From Gemmatimonadales bacterium (GTDB lineage Bacteria; Gemmatimonadota; Gemmatimonadetes; Gemmatimonadales; GWC2-71-9): a stretch of 32,048 nucleotides of DNA. The stretch lies in contig JAICLE010000031.1 of NCBI GenBank assembly GCA_025927545.1, forward strand, positions 1-32,048, in the 5' to 3' direction. Shown piece after piece: positions 1 through 7,435 of this stretch; positions within the stretch are counted from its first letter, which is position 1; the number at the start of each line of letters is the position of its first letter. The notes under the pieces are model-generated. The model worked only from the letters and a program-made list of their open reading frames with translations, was not told the origin of the DNA and searched no databases. A program made the translations under genes and the position numbers.

Positions 1-384
1 CGCGAGCTGGCGGCCTGGTCGATCGGGAGCTGCGAGCCGAAGAAGGCGCCGGCCGCGCTGGTCGCGCTGCTGGGGGACCGCGACCGCGACGTCCGACTCT
101 CCGCCACCTGGGCGCTCTTCAGCATCGAGGATCCCGACGCGACCGGCGCGCTCGAGGCGGCCTACAAGCGCGAGACGGATCCCGAGGTCCGGATCGGCAT
201 GATCCGCGCGCTCGGCGCCATGGGCGAGCGTTCGGTGGACGCGCTGCAGGGGCTGGTGTCGTCCTCCGACCCGCAGATCCGGAAGACCGCCGTCACCGCG
301 CTGGCGGGCGGCGAGGCGTCGGGTCCGTGGCCGTGGCCGCGGCCCATGCCGCGCCCGTTTCCGGATGAGCACGATGACGAGTAG
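1..384 (+). CDS. HEAT-repeat protein, C-terminal fragment (5' end off the window)
   Basis: Reading from base 1 gives an open frame of 127 residues ending at TAG 382-384; the start lies outside the window. It consists of about four HEAT/PBS-lyase-type helical repeats, with recurring cores such as DRDVRLSATWALFSI, DPEVRIGMIRALGAMG and DPQIRKTAVTALAGG. HEAT repeats form alpha-solenoids that bind proteins; no catalytic motif is visible. The chain ends in a Trp-Pro stretch, GPWPWPRPMPRPFP, followed by an acidic DEHDDE. The neighbouring HEAT protein (550-1893) ends in nearly the same Trp-Pro motif, so the two are probably paralogues in one locus. In related genomes such proteins often accompany BlaR/M56-type sensor peptidases, but nothing in the window shows that here. 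Function unknown. Confidence 0.85.
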   Translation, partial: RELAAWSIGSCEPKKAPAALVALLGDRDRDVRLSATWALFSIEDPDATGALEAAYKRETDPEVRIGMIRALGAMGERSVDALQGLVSSSDPQIRKTAVTALAGGEASGPWPWPRPMPRPFPDEHDDE

Positions 385-452
385 GCAGGCGCGCCCGCTG
401 CCGGCTCATTGTCGTAGCCGTGAGTGCTGATTTTTCACCATCAAGCCGTGAG

Positions 453-536
453 GAGTCATCCTGAGCGAAGCGAAAGGAGGCATGCGTCAGCTCATGCCCC
501 CTTTCCCCCTCGCTACGCTCGGGGTCAGGGTGACTC
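453..536. repeat. REP-like imperfect hairpin upstream of the second HEAT gene
   Basis: Two arms, 453-484 and 493-536, are imperfect reverse complements. The outer GAGTCA pairs with TGACTC, the inner GGCATG pairs with CATGCC, and an 8-base loop lies at 485-492. Each arm carries the core GAGCG(A/T)AGCGA, related to the repeats at 7395-7421 and 15982-16009. It fills most of the 165-bp gap between the two HEAT genes. The GGAGGCATG inside it resembles a ribosome site plus start, but it belongs to the repeat and is not a gene start. Confidence 0.8.
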
Positions 537-549
537 GACAGGAGATCCC

Positions 550-1893
550 ATGATGCGCAACGCCGGAATCGCCGCCCTCGCCGTGGTGGGCATGCTGTGG
601 AAGGAGCCGTGGGGGTCCAGGGTCGTCTCCGCCGCGGCCGACAACATCCGCGACCTCATCGCCGCGGCGCAGGGCGCGCCGCCGGCGGTGTGCGGGCTCG
701 CGGCCGATGCGGTGGGGAGCTGGTGGGGCGACGCGGGCGACGCGCCGGTGACGCCGCTCGGCGAGCACCGCATGCCGAAGCGGTCGCGCGGCCACCGGCG
801 GTACGACATGTCGGCCGACGACGTCCGCTTCCTGCTCGAGAGCCTGTCGCAGCGCGACGCGTGCGTCCGCGAGCTGGCCGTCCGCCTGCTCGGCACCCAG
901 GGTGGCGACGAGGTGGGGCCCGGCTTGCTCCAGCGGCTCGCGTCGCCCGACTCCGGCATCCGGAGCGTCGCCGCGCTCGGCCTCGGCCTGGCGCAGCCGG
1001 CCAGCGCGGTGGACGCACTGGTGCGGGCCACCGGCGACCCGGCGACCGGCACCCGCGCGAACGCCATCTGGGCGCTGGGCCGGATGGAGGACGGCCGGGC
1101 CGTGCGGCCGGTGACGAAGGCGCTCGGCGACGACTCGCCGCTCGTGCGCGAGGCCGCGGCCGGCGCGCTCGGCCACCTCGACTCGGCCAGCGCGGTGCCC
1201 GCGCTGCTTCGCGTGCTCAAGAACGATCCCGTGGCCTCGGTCCGGCGGACCGCCGCCTGGGCGCTCGGCCAGCTCGAGGCGACGGACGCCGCCGATGCGC
1301 TCGCGGCGTCGCTCCGCTCGGACAAGGACCCCGACGTGCGCGAGATGTGCGCCTGGGCGCTGGGCGAGATGGACACCCGGCGCGGCGCCGACGCGCTGCT
1401 CGCCGCGGCGAAGGGCGACGAGGACGACGACGTGCGCGAGACGGCGGTGTGGGCGCTGGGACAGCACGGCGACGGATCGGCCGCCGGCGCGATCGGCGAG
1501 CTGCTCGCGGCCGAGAAGAGCCCGGAGGTGCGGGCGACGGCGGCGTGGGCGCTGGGGCAGCTCGACATCGGGTCGGCGCCCAAGGGGCTGATCTCGGCCG
1601 TGGGCGACCCGAACACTGACGTGCGCACCCGCGCCGCGTGGGCGCTGTCGGAGATCGGCGACGGCGCGGCGATCCCCGCGCTCCGCACGGCGCTCGCGAA
1701 GGAAGGGGACGCCGAGGCGCGGAAAGCGGAGGTGCGGGCGCTGATCCATTCGGGCGAGCGGAGCGAGCGGCTCACCGAGCTGCTCGAGTCGAAGGATCCA
1801 GAGGTTCGGGCCGCCGCGATCCGCGGGGTGGCGGGGAACGATGGGGTCGATCCCTGGCCCTGGCCGGAACCGCGGCCGCGGCCGTTTCCGTGA
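550..1893 (+). CDS. HEAT-repeat protein with Trp-Pro C-terminal tail
   Basis: A 447-residue protein. I chose the ATG at 550 (followed by a second ATG) because AGGAG at 540-544 sits 5 bases upstream; the open frame extends back to 424 only through the REP hairpin. Residues 4-17 are a short hydrophobic stretch, possibly a weak signal or anchor. About residues 40-60 hold a Cys/Trp-rich linker (PPAVCGLAADAVGSWWGD). From about residue 85 to 430 there are ten or so HEAT repeats with the regular core D-x-x-V-R-x-x-A-x-W-A-L-G. The tail is DPWPWPEPRPRPFP, almost the same as the upstream fragment. The repeats imply an alpha-solenoid scaffold or regulator; no enzymatic residues are seen. The arrangement suggests a duplicated gene pair. 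Identity as a HEAT protein is secure; the role is unknown. Confidence 0.92.
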   Translation: MMRNAGIAALAVVGMLWKEPWGSRVVSAAADNIRDLIAAAQGAPPAVCGLAADAVGSWWGDAGDAPVTPLGEHRMPKRSRGHRRYDMSADDVRFLLESLSQRDACVRELAVRLLGTQGGDEVGPGLLQRLASPDSGIRSVAALGLGLAQPASAVDALVRATGDPATGTRANAIWALGRMEDGRAVRPVTKALGDDSPLVREAAAGALGHLDSASAVPALLRVLKNDPVASVRRTAAWALGQLEATDAADALAASLRSDKDPDVREMCAWALGEMDTRRGADALLAAAKGDEDDDVRETAVWALGQHGDGSAAGAIGELLAAEKSPEVRATAAWALGQLDIGSAPKGLISAVGDPNTDVRTRAAWALSEIGDGAAIPALRTALAKEGDAEARKAEVRALIHSGERSERLTELLESKDPEVRAAAIRGVAGNDGVDPWPWPEPRPRPFP

Positions 1894-1962
1894 GGGCTTG
1901 ATGGCGGCGTGAACGGGGGAACCGGATATGTGGATCTGCTGCCGTTCTGACGGCCCACGCGC

Positions 1963-1977
1963 TACCTTATCGCCGTG
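1963..1977 (+). promoter_or_regulatory. Possible leaderless promoter of the acyl-CoA ligase
   Basis: TACCTTAT at 1963-1970 resembles a -10 box, and a transcript starting about 7 bases after TACCTT would begin at the GTG start (1975). No Shine-Dalgarno sequence precedes the GTG, as expected for a leaderless mRNA. I see no convincing -35 element. Confidence 0.25.
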
Positions 1978-3909
1978 TCCTCGTTGTATCACGAAGTCTA
2001 TGCGCGCTGGCGCGCGGCGCCCGAGCGCTTCTGGGCCGAGGCCGCGGAAGCGGTCCACTGGTACCGCCGGTGGGAGGCGGTGCTGGACGCCTCGCGCGCG
2101 CCGTTCTACCGCTGGTTCCCGGGCGGCCAGGTCAACAGCTGCTACAACGCGCTCGATCGTCACGTCGAGAACGGCCGGGCCGGCCAGCCGGCGCTGATCT
2201 ACGACAGCCCGGTGACGGGGACGGTGCGGAGCTACAGCTACCGCGAGCTGCGCGACGAGGTGGCGCGGTTCGCGGGCGTGCTGGCGGGGCGCGGCGTGGA
2301 GCGCGGCGACCGGGTCATCATCTACATGCCGATGGTGCCCGAGGCGGTGATCGCGATGCTCGCCTGCGCGCGCATCGGGGCGATCCACTCCGTGGTGTTC
2401 GGCGGGTTCGCGTCGCCCGAGCTGGCCAGCCGGATCACCGATGCCCGGCCGAAGGCGATCCTCACCGCCTCGTGCGGCATCGAGATCGACCGGGTGGTGC
2501 CGTACAAGCCGCTGCTCGACGCGGCGATCGAGCTGGCCCACGCGAAGCCCGACTGCTGCATCGTGCTCCAGCGGCCCCAGGCGCGGGCGACGCTGGTGCC
2601 CGGCCGCGATCACGACTGGGCCGAGCTGGCGGCCGGCGCCCAGCCAGTTGACTGCGTTCCCGTCCTCGCCACCGATCCACTCTACATCCTCTACACCTCG
2701 GGCACCACGGGCCATCCCAAGGGCATCGTGCGCGACAACGGCGGCCATCTGGTCGCCCTCACCTGGAGCATGCGGAACGTGTACGGCGTGGACCCGGGCG
2801 AGGTGTACTGGGCCGCGTCCGACCTGGGCTGGGCGGTGGGCCACTCGTACATCGTCTACGGGCCGCTCTTCCACGGCAACACCACGATCCTGTACGAAGG
2901 GAAGCCGGTGGGGACGCCGGACGCCGGCGCGTTCTGGCGGGTGATCGCGCAGCACGGCGTGCGCGCATTCTTCACCGCGCCGACCGCGTTCCGGGCGATC
3001 AGGCGGGAGGACCCCGAGGGCGAGCATATCCGCCGGTACGATCTCAGCCGCCTCCGCACGCTGTTCCTGGCCGGCGAGCGATGCGATCCGCCGACGCTCG
3101 TCTGGGCGCAGCAGCAGCTCGGCATCCCCGTCGTGGACCACTGGTGGCAGACCGAGACCGGCTGGGCCGTGGGCTGCGACTGCGTGGGGCTCGGCCTGCT
3201 TCCGGTCAAGCCGGGCTCGTGCACCCTGCCGGTCCCGGGGTACGACGTGCGCATCCTGGACGACGCCGGACGCGAGGCTGGCGCCGGCGACACCGGCAAT
3301 GTCGTGATCAAGCTGCCGCTCCCGCCCGGCTGCTCGCCCACGCTCTGGAACAACGACCGGGGCTACGAGCAGACCTACCTCACCGCCTATCCCGGCTACT
3401 ATCTCACGGCCGACGCGGGTTACAAGGACGAGGACGGCTACCTCTGGATCATGAGCCGCACCGACGACGTGATCAACGTGGCGGGGCACCGGCTCAGCAC
3501 CGGCGCGATGGAGGAGGTGCTCGCCGGGCACCCGGACGTGGCCGAATGCGCCGTGGTGGGCGTGCACGACGCGCTCAAGGGCGAGGTGCCCCTCGGGCTG
3601 GTGGTGCTCAAGGCCGGCCGCAGCCGGGATCCGGCGGAGCTGGCGGCGGAGCTGGTCGAGCTGGTGCGGAAGCGCATCGGCCCGGTGGCGTCATTCAAGA
3701 CGGCGACCACCGTGAAGCGGCTGCCGAAGACGCGGTCGGGAAAGATCGTGCGTGGGACCATCAGGAAGATCGCCGACGGGGCGGCGTATACGGTGCCGCC
3801 GACGATCGACGATCCGGCGACGCTGGAGGAAGTCGCGGCGGCGCTCGCGGCGATCGGCTATCCAGGGCGGGTCACCTCTCCGTCGCCTGCGGGATCCGGA
3901 CCGCACTAG
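1975..3909 (+). CDS. prpE: Propionyl-CoA synthetase-like acyl-CoA ligase (ACS/PrpE/ACSS3 type)
   Basis: A 644-residue adenylate-forming enzyme that would activate a short-chain acid (probably propionate, possibly acetate) with ATP and CoA through an acyl-adenylate. Visible motifs are the P-loop YTSGTTGHPKG at about residues 240-250, WWQTETGW at about 390-397, the hinge/A7-A8 region (YLTADAGYKDEDGYLW, then SRTDDVINVAGHRLST) at about 476-509, and PKTRSGK near the C-terminus, whose Lys590 is the conserved adenylation lysine. The stretches GIVRDNGGH and ASDLGWAVGHSYIVYGPLFHGNTT match the PrpE/ACSS3 branch better than classical acetyl-CoA synthetase. The length is normal (about 630-650). The start is GTG without a visible ribosome site. 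Its stop overlaps by 4 bases the stop of the convergent lipoprotein gene. No methylcitrate or methylmalonyl pathway genes are nearby, so substrate is inferred. Confidence 0.93.
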   Translation: MSSLYHEVYARWRAAPERFWAEAAEAVHWYRRWEAVLDASRAPFYRWFPGGQVNSCYNALDRHVENGRAGQPALIYDSPVTGTVRSYSYRELRDEVARFAGVLAGRGVERGDRVIIYMPMVPEAVIAMLACARIGAIHSVVFGGFASPELASRITDARPKAILTASCGIEIDRVVPYKPLLDAAIELAHAKPDCCIVLQRPQARATLVPGRDHDWAELAAGAQPVDCVPVLATDPLYILYTSGTTGHPKGIVRDNGGHLVALTWSMRNVYGVDPGEVYWAASDLGWAVGHSYIVYGPLFHGNTTILYEGKPVGTPDAGAFWRVIAQHGVRAFFTAPTAFRAIRREDPEGEHIRRYDLSRLRTLFLAGERCDPPTLVWAQQQLGIPVVDHWWQTETGWAVGCDCVGLGLLPVKPGSCTLPVPGYDVRILDDAGREAGAGDTGNVVIKLPLPPGCSPTLWNNDRGYEQTYLTAYPGYYLTADAGYKDEDGYLWIMSRTDDVINVAGHRLSTGAMEEVLAGHPDVAECAVVGVHDALKGEVPLGLVVLKAGRSRDPAELAAELVELVRKRIGPVASFKTATTVKRLPKTRSGKIVRGTIRKIADGAAYTVPPTIDDPATLEEVAAALAAIGYPGRVTSPSPAGSGPH

Positions 3910-5879
3910 CACCCGGAGAACGGGAAGGGCACGACGATCTGATACGGGCTCTCGTCGACTCCCTTCCCACCGAGCGTGATGTCGACCCGAAACACTCCGA
4001 CCGTGAGCGCGAGAGCCGCCGAATAGGTGCCGTTGCCGTTGTCGGTCGGCTTCAGGATGACGCCCTGATTCACGCGGATCTGAAAGTCGTCGCCGCCATG
4101 GGCGATCCGGTTGCCGAAGGCGTCGAACGCCGTGACGGTCACCTTGGCGGGGAGCTGGGACGATTCGACACAGGCCGGTACGATCGCCTGCGACATACCC
4201 GGATCGGTGGCGCCCGGCACCACGGCGCTCGCAAAGGGCGAGCTGGGCAGCGCAGTCCCCGACACTTTGACCTGCACCTTGTCGGTGCCCGCCCTGGTCG
4301 GCGTATACGTCGCGGCATAGCGTCCGCCACCCTCGTCGGAGGCGGCCACGGCGCTCTGCGGGTTGGCGCCCGAGACCGACACCGCAATCGCACCCGCCTG
4401 CCCCGGCACGTCGTTGCCTTGCGCGTCTTCCAGCCGGATCTCCACGAGGGTCGCCTCGCCTGCCTTGCCCCCCGGCACACTCGCCGTGCTGCGCGCGGCG
4501 CTGGGCGCACCGGCCGTCACCGTGACGGTGGCGGTCTGGCTCACCGCCGTTCCAGCGACGACGGCCGAGACGATACGGTCGCCGGGGGAAGCGGCGCTCA
4601 GCAGGCCGGTGGCCGATCCGTCGCTTCGGGTCTGGTCGACCGGCTGGGTCAAGCTGTTGCCGGTCCCGGTGGCTGACAGGGTGACGGCGAGGCCCGGGAT
4701 GGGGTTGTCGTAGGCATCGCGAGCGGTCACCGTGATCGTGCTCTTGCTGGAGCCGCCGGAGGCCGTGATCGTCGCCGGCGCGGCGTCCACCGTGGTCTTC
4801 CCGGCATCGACCGGGCCGGGCGTCGCCGTCGCGCCGAACACCACCGGACTTCCGCTCACGGCGAGACCCGAGATGGTCGCTGCGACGGTGTTGGTCCCCG
4901 CCTTCCGCCCCAGCGTCCACCCGCCGACGGCGGCGATGCCGTCGCCGCCGGTCACCGGGTTGGCACCGGTGAGCGATCCGGCTCCTCCGGTCACCTTGAA
5001 CGTCACAGGAATGCCGGCGAGCGCGTTGCCGTCTGCATCGCGCACCAGGACGGCGGGCGCGGTCGCGACGGCGGAGGCTACCACGGCCGACTGCCCGTCT
5101 CCCGCCGTCCCCGCGATCGATGCCGGCGATCCGACTCCGAGCCCGACGCTGGCGGTCGCCGGGGCGAATCCCTCGGCCACGAAGGCGAGCGTCTGAACGC
5201 CCGGCGCCCCCCGGATCGTGAGGCCGGCGAAGGCGATTCGACCGGCCGCGTCGCTGGTTGCGGTCGTACCACCGTCGAGGGTGGCATCCCCCGCGGACAG
5301 CTGCGCGGTCACGACGACGCCTTCGCGGGCGATGTCGTTCCCGGCCGTATCCTGGAGCTGCAGCACTGGCTGGGGATCGAGGGGGACTCCGGAGGTGGCG
5401 GTGGCGGGCGGGGCCACGGTCAGGGCGAGCTGCGCAGCGACGCCGGTCGTGATGAACACCGCCGGCTCGGGCGCGCCTTCGACCCCAGTGACTGCGGCGG
5501 TGGTCACGTATGTGCCGAGCTCGATGCCGAGCACGCGCTCCGTCGCCGCCTCGCCGTTCGACGAAGTCATGCTGGTTGGCGGATTCACGCTTCCGCCGAC
5601 CACGGCAGTCCAGGTCACCTGGACCCCGCCGACCGGTTGGCCGAAGCGATCGAGCACCCGCACGACCAGCGAGTCCCCGAGGGGCTCACCGATGGTTCCA
5701 CTCTGTCCGTTGCCACGAAGCACGGAAATGCGGGCGGGCTGCCCTTCGTTGGGGAGCGACAGCTCATCGCCGCCGCAGCCACAGAGGCCCGCGGCGACGA
5801 GGCACAGCCGCGCTGCAAACCCGTACCGGAGGGCACGAGGGGGGAGCCGGGGAAGGCGGCCAGCGCGAGGGCGGTGCAG
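3906..5879 (-). CDS. Multi-domain Ig-like/filamin-repeat lipoprotein (unusual start)
   Basis: The first conventional start in frame is GTG at 5723 (605 residues), but the frame is open upstream to a stop at 5909 and encodes a clear lipoprotein export signal: basic arginine-rich residues, the hydrophobic stretch ARLCLVAAG and a lipobox-like LCGC followed by GGDE. I extended the gene to a CTG at 5879 (657 residues); a rare CTG start or a nearby indel is needed to explain this. TGATAGAGT (5917-5909, minus) could be an extended -10. In GTG numbering, about six beta-sandwich domains follow: Big_1/invasin-like domains near 1-95, 95-200, 200-305 and 305-408, then two filamin-type domains near 408-505 and 505-605 (signatures GGGRYAATYTPTRAGT and GNGTYSAALALTVGVF). 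It is probably a cell-surface adhesive or structural protein. No enzyme motif is seen. Export and fold are confident; the exact start is not. Confidence 0.85.
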   Translation of the reverse strand: MHRPRAGRLPRLPPRALRYGFAARLCLVAAGLCGCGGDELSLPNEGQPARISVLRGNGQSGTIGEPLGDSLVVRVLDRFGQPVGGVQVTWTAVVGGSVNPPTSMTSSNGEAATERVLGIELGTYVTTAAVTGVEGAPEPAVFITTGVAAQLALTVAPPATATSGVPLDPQPVLQLQDTAGNDIAREGVVVTAQLSAGDATLDGGTTATSDAAGRIAFAGLTIRGAPGVQTLAFVAEGFAPATASVGLGVGSPASIAGTAGDGQSAVVASAVATAPAVLVRDADGNALAGIPVTFKVTGGAGSLTGANPVTGGDGIAAVGGWTLGRKAGTNTVAATISGLAVSGSPVVFGATATPGPVDAGKTTVDAAPATITASGGSSKSTITVTARDAYDNPIPGLAVTLSATGTGNSLTQPVDQTRSDGSATGLLSAASPGDRIVSAVVAGTAVSQTATVTVTAGAPSAARSTASVPGGKAGEATLVEIRLEDAQGNDVPGQAGAIAVSVSGANPQSAVAASDEGGGRYAATYTPTRAGTDKVQVKVSGTALPSSPFASAVVPGATDPGMSQAIVPACVESSQLPAKVTVTAFDAFGNRIAHGGDDFQIRVNQGVILKPTDNGNGTYSAALALTVGVFRVDITLGGKGVDESPYQIVVPFPFSGC

Positions 5880-6069
5880 GAGCGTGTCCGGGGTGCAGGA
5901 GAACGTCTACTCTATCACTGGGGACCCCGGGAGACTAGGAGCGTACAGCCCGCGCGCCTCCCCGGCCCTTCCGCTGGGCCCGCCGCGGGCGGCAGATTCC
6001 GCTTTCGAGCCCAAGGGGCGGTCCCCGGATGGACCGTGTACCGCTCGCCACCCACTGGAGATTCCGATC

Positions 6070-6465
6070 ATGGACAGCGTCGTCCACTTCGAGATGCCCT
6101 ACGAGAACCGCGAGCGCATGGCCAGATTCTACCAGTCCGCCTTCGGCTGGCAGACCCAGATGCTCGGCGCCGACATGGGGGAGTACGTCCTCGCCGTCAC
6201 CACCGAGAGCACCGACGCCGGGCCGAAGCACCCGGGCGCGATCAACGGCGGGTTCTATCCCAAGAAACCCGACTGGCCGATGCAGTTCCCCTCGGTCGTG
6301 ATCGCGGTACAGGATCTTGCCGCCTCGTCCAGGAAGGTGACCGCGGCGGGCGGCAGGATGCTGGGCGAACCGATGGACATCCCGGGGGTCGGCCAGTACG
6401 TATCGTTCGTGGACACCGAGGGCAACCGGTCGAGTATGCTGCAGCCGATCGTGCGGGAAGGGTGA
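6070..6465 (+). CDS. VOC-superfamily (glyoxalase/bleomycin-resistance fold) protein
   Basis: A 131-residue single-domain protein of the vicinal oxygen chelate fold. ATG at 6070 has GGAG at 6057-6060, 9 bases away. Two beta-alpha-beta-beta-beta modules are readable: VVHFEMPYENRERMARFYQSAFGWQ (the start of module 1, with a possible metal ligand at His6 or Glu8) and, in the second half, VVIAVQDLAASSRKVTAAGGRMLGEPMDIPG leading to FVDTEGNRSSMLQP with Glu117 at the usual second-module ligand position. Family members include glyoxalases, dioxygenases, resistance proteins and many uncharacterised metal-binding proteins; the sequence does not fix the substrate. The next gene begins 1 base after its stop, so the two are probably translated from one mRNA. 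Confidence 0.9.
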   Translation: MDSVVHFEMPYENRERMARFYQSAFGWQTQMLGADMGEYVLAVTTESTDAGPKHPGAINGGFYPKKPDWPMQFPSVVIAVQDLAASSRKVTAAGGRMLGEPMDIPGVGQYVSFVDTEGNRSSMLQPIVREG

Positions 6466-6466
6466 G

Positions 6467-7393
6467 GTGACCGCCGTCCTGCCTCCCGGCACGGACCACT
6501 GGCCCGCGCTGCCGTACGAGCCGTGGAAGGACACGCTGGCCACGCTCCATCTCTGGACCCAGATCGTCGGCAAGATCCGGCTGGTCCGGACGCCGTGGAC
6601 CAATCACTCGTGGCACGTGCCGCTCTACGTCACCTCGCGCGGGCTCACGACCTCGCCGATTCCGTACGGTGAGCGGACGGTGACGCTGGAGTTCGACTTC
6701 CTCGAGCACTGGCTCCGCATCGAGCCCGACGCGGGGCCAGTCGAGACCGTGGCGCTCATGCCCCGGTCGGTGGCGGACTTCTACGAGGAGGTGTTCGCGC
6801 GGCTCCACGCGCTCGGCTTCGACATCGCCATCCGCCCGATGCCGTCCGAGATCCCCGATCCAACCCCGCTCGACCGGGACACCCGGCACGCGAGCTACGA
6901 CGCCGATGCCGCCCAACGGTTCTGGCGCGCGCTGCAGCAGAGCGATCGCGTGCTCAAGACGTTTCGCGCGCGGTTCCAGGGCAAGGCGAGCCCGGTGCAC
7001 TTCTTCTGGGGAAGCTTCGATCTGGCGGCGACCCGCTTCTCGGGCCGGACGGCGCCGCCGCATCCGGGCGGCGTCCCGTATCTGCCCGACTGGGTGGCGC
7101 GGGAGGCATACTCGCACGAGGTGAGCAGCTGCGGGTTCTGGCCCGGCGGTGACGCGCTGCCCGAGCCGGTGTACTACGCGTACGCCTATCCCGAGCCCGA
7201 GGGCTTCAAGACCGCGACGGTGCGGCCCGAGGCCGCGCGATACCACGCGGGGCTCGGCGAGTTCGTGCTGCCCTACGAGGAGGTGCGGCAGGCCGGATCG
7301 CCGGACGAGATGTTGCTGGAGTTCCTGCAGACCAGCTACGAGGCGGCGGCGGACCTGGCGAAGTGGGATCGTGCGGCGCTGGAACGGCGGTGA
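6467..7393 (+). CDS. DUF5996 family protein
   Basis: A 308-residue protein recognised by the family pattern WPALPYEPWKDTLATLHLW, then a conserved WHVPLYVTSRGLTTSPIPYG, EFDFLEH, PRSVADFYEE, and the hallmark GKASPVHFFWGSFDLAATRFSGR. It is full length. GTG at 6467 is the start, because TGAGGTG joins it to the stop of the VOC gene with a single intervening base, and the purine-rich GGGAAGGG just upstream can serve as ribosome site. It has no signal peptide or membrane segment, so it is probably cytoplasmic. The conserved His, Trp and Phe residues suggest a buried active site or cofactor pocket, but no biochemical role is known to me. Coupling to a VOC protein hints at a shared small-molecule role; that is inference. 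Confidence 0.9.
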   Translation: MTAVLPPGTDHWPALPYEPWKDTLATLHLWTQIVGKIRLVRTPWTNHSWHVPLYVTSRGLTTSPIPYGERTVTLEFDFLEHWLRIEPDAGPVETVALMPRSVADFYEEVFARLHALGFDIAIRPMPSEIPDPTPLDRDTRHASYDADAAQRFWRALQQSDRVLKTFRARFQGKASPVHFFWGSFDLAATRFSGRTAPPHPGGVPYLPDWVAREAYSHEVSSCGFWPGGDALPEPVYYAYAYPEPEGFKTATVRPEAARYHAGLGEFVLPYEEVRQAGSPDEMLLEFLQTSYEAAADLAKWDRAALERR

Positions 7394-7394
7394 G

Positions 7395-7421
7395 AGGTCC
7401 CTCGCTGCGTTCGGGATGAAG
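7395..7421. repeat. Interspersed short repeat (single arm)
   Basis: AGGTCCCTCGCTGCGTTCGG followed by GATGAAG, one mismatch from the element flanking the palindrome centre (15982-16009, read on the other strand). It lies in the 42-bp gap between the convergent DUF5996 and aldo/keto reductase genes, a usual place for REP-type repeats. Confidence 0.8.
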
Positions 7422-7435
7422 TACCGGTGCATCGA

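Noticed and set aside
481..489. GGAGG followed by CATG as a ribosome site and start for the second HEAT gene
   Set aside because: It lies within the REP-like hairpin and would add repeat-encoded residues; AGGAG at 540-544 with ATG 550 is the better start.
525..1958. A 477-residue Ser/Ala/Arg-rich minus-strand frame over the HEAT gene
   Set aside because: Its composition is the antisense image of the HEAT repeats; it has no start context and no recognisable motif.
487..3567. A 1026-residue minus-strand open frame spanning the HEAT and acyl-CoA ligase genes
   Set aside because: It is Arg/His/Pro/Ala-rich with no domain pattern, antisense to two genes with clear families; such long shadows are usual in GC-rich coding DNA. 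The mirrored frame at 28482-31562 is the same.
3081..4676. A 531-residue plus-strand frame crossing from the ligase gene into the lipoprotein gene
   Set aside because: Gly/Arg-rich, out of frame with the ligase and antisense to the lipoprotein; no family features.
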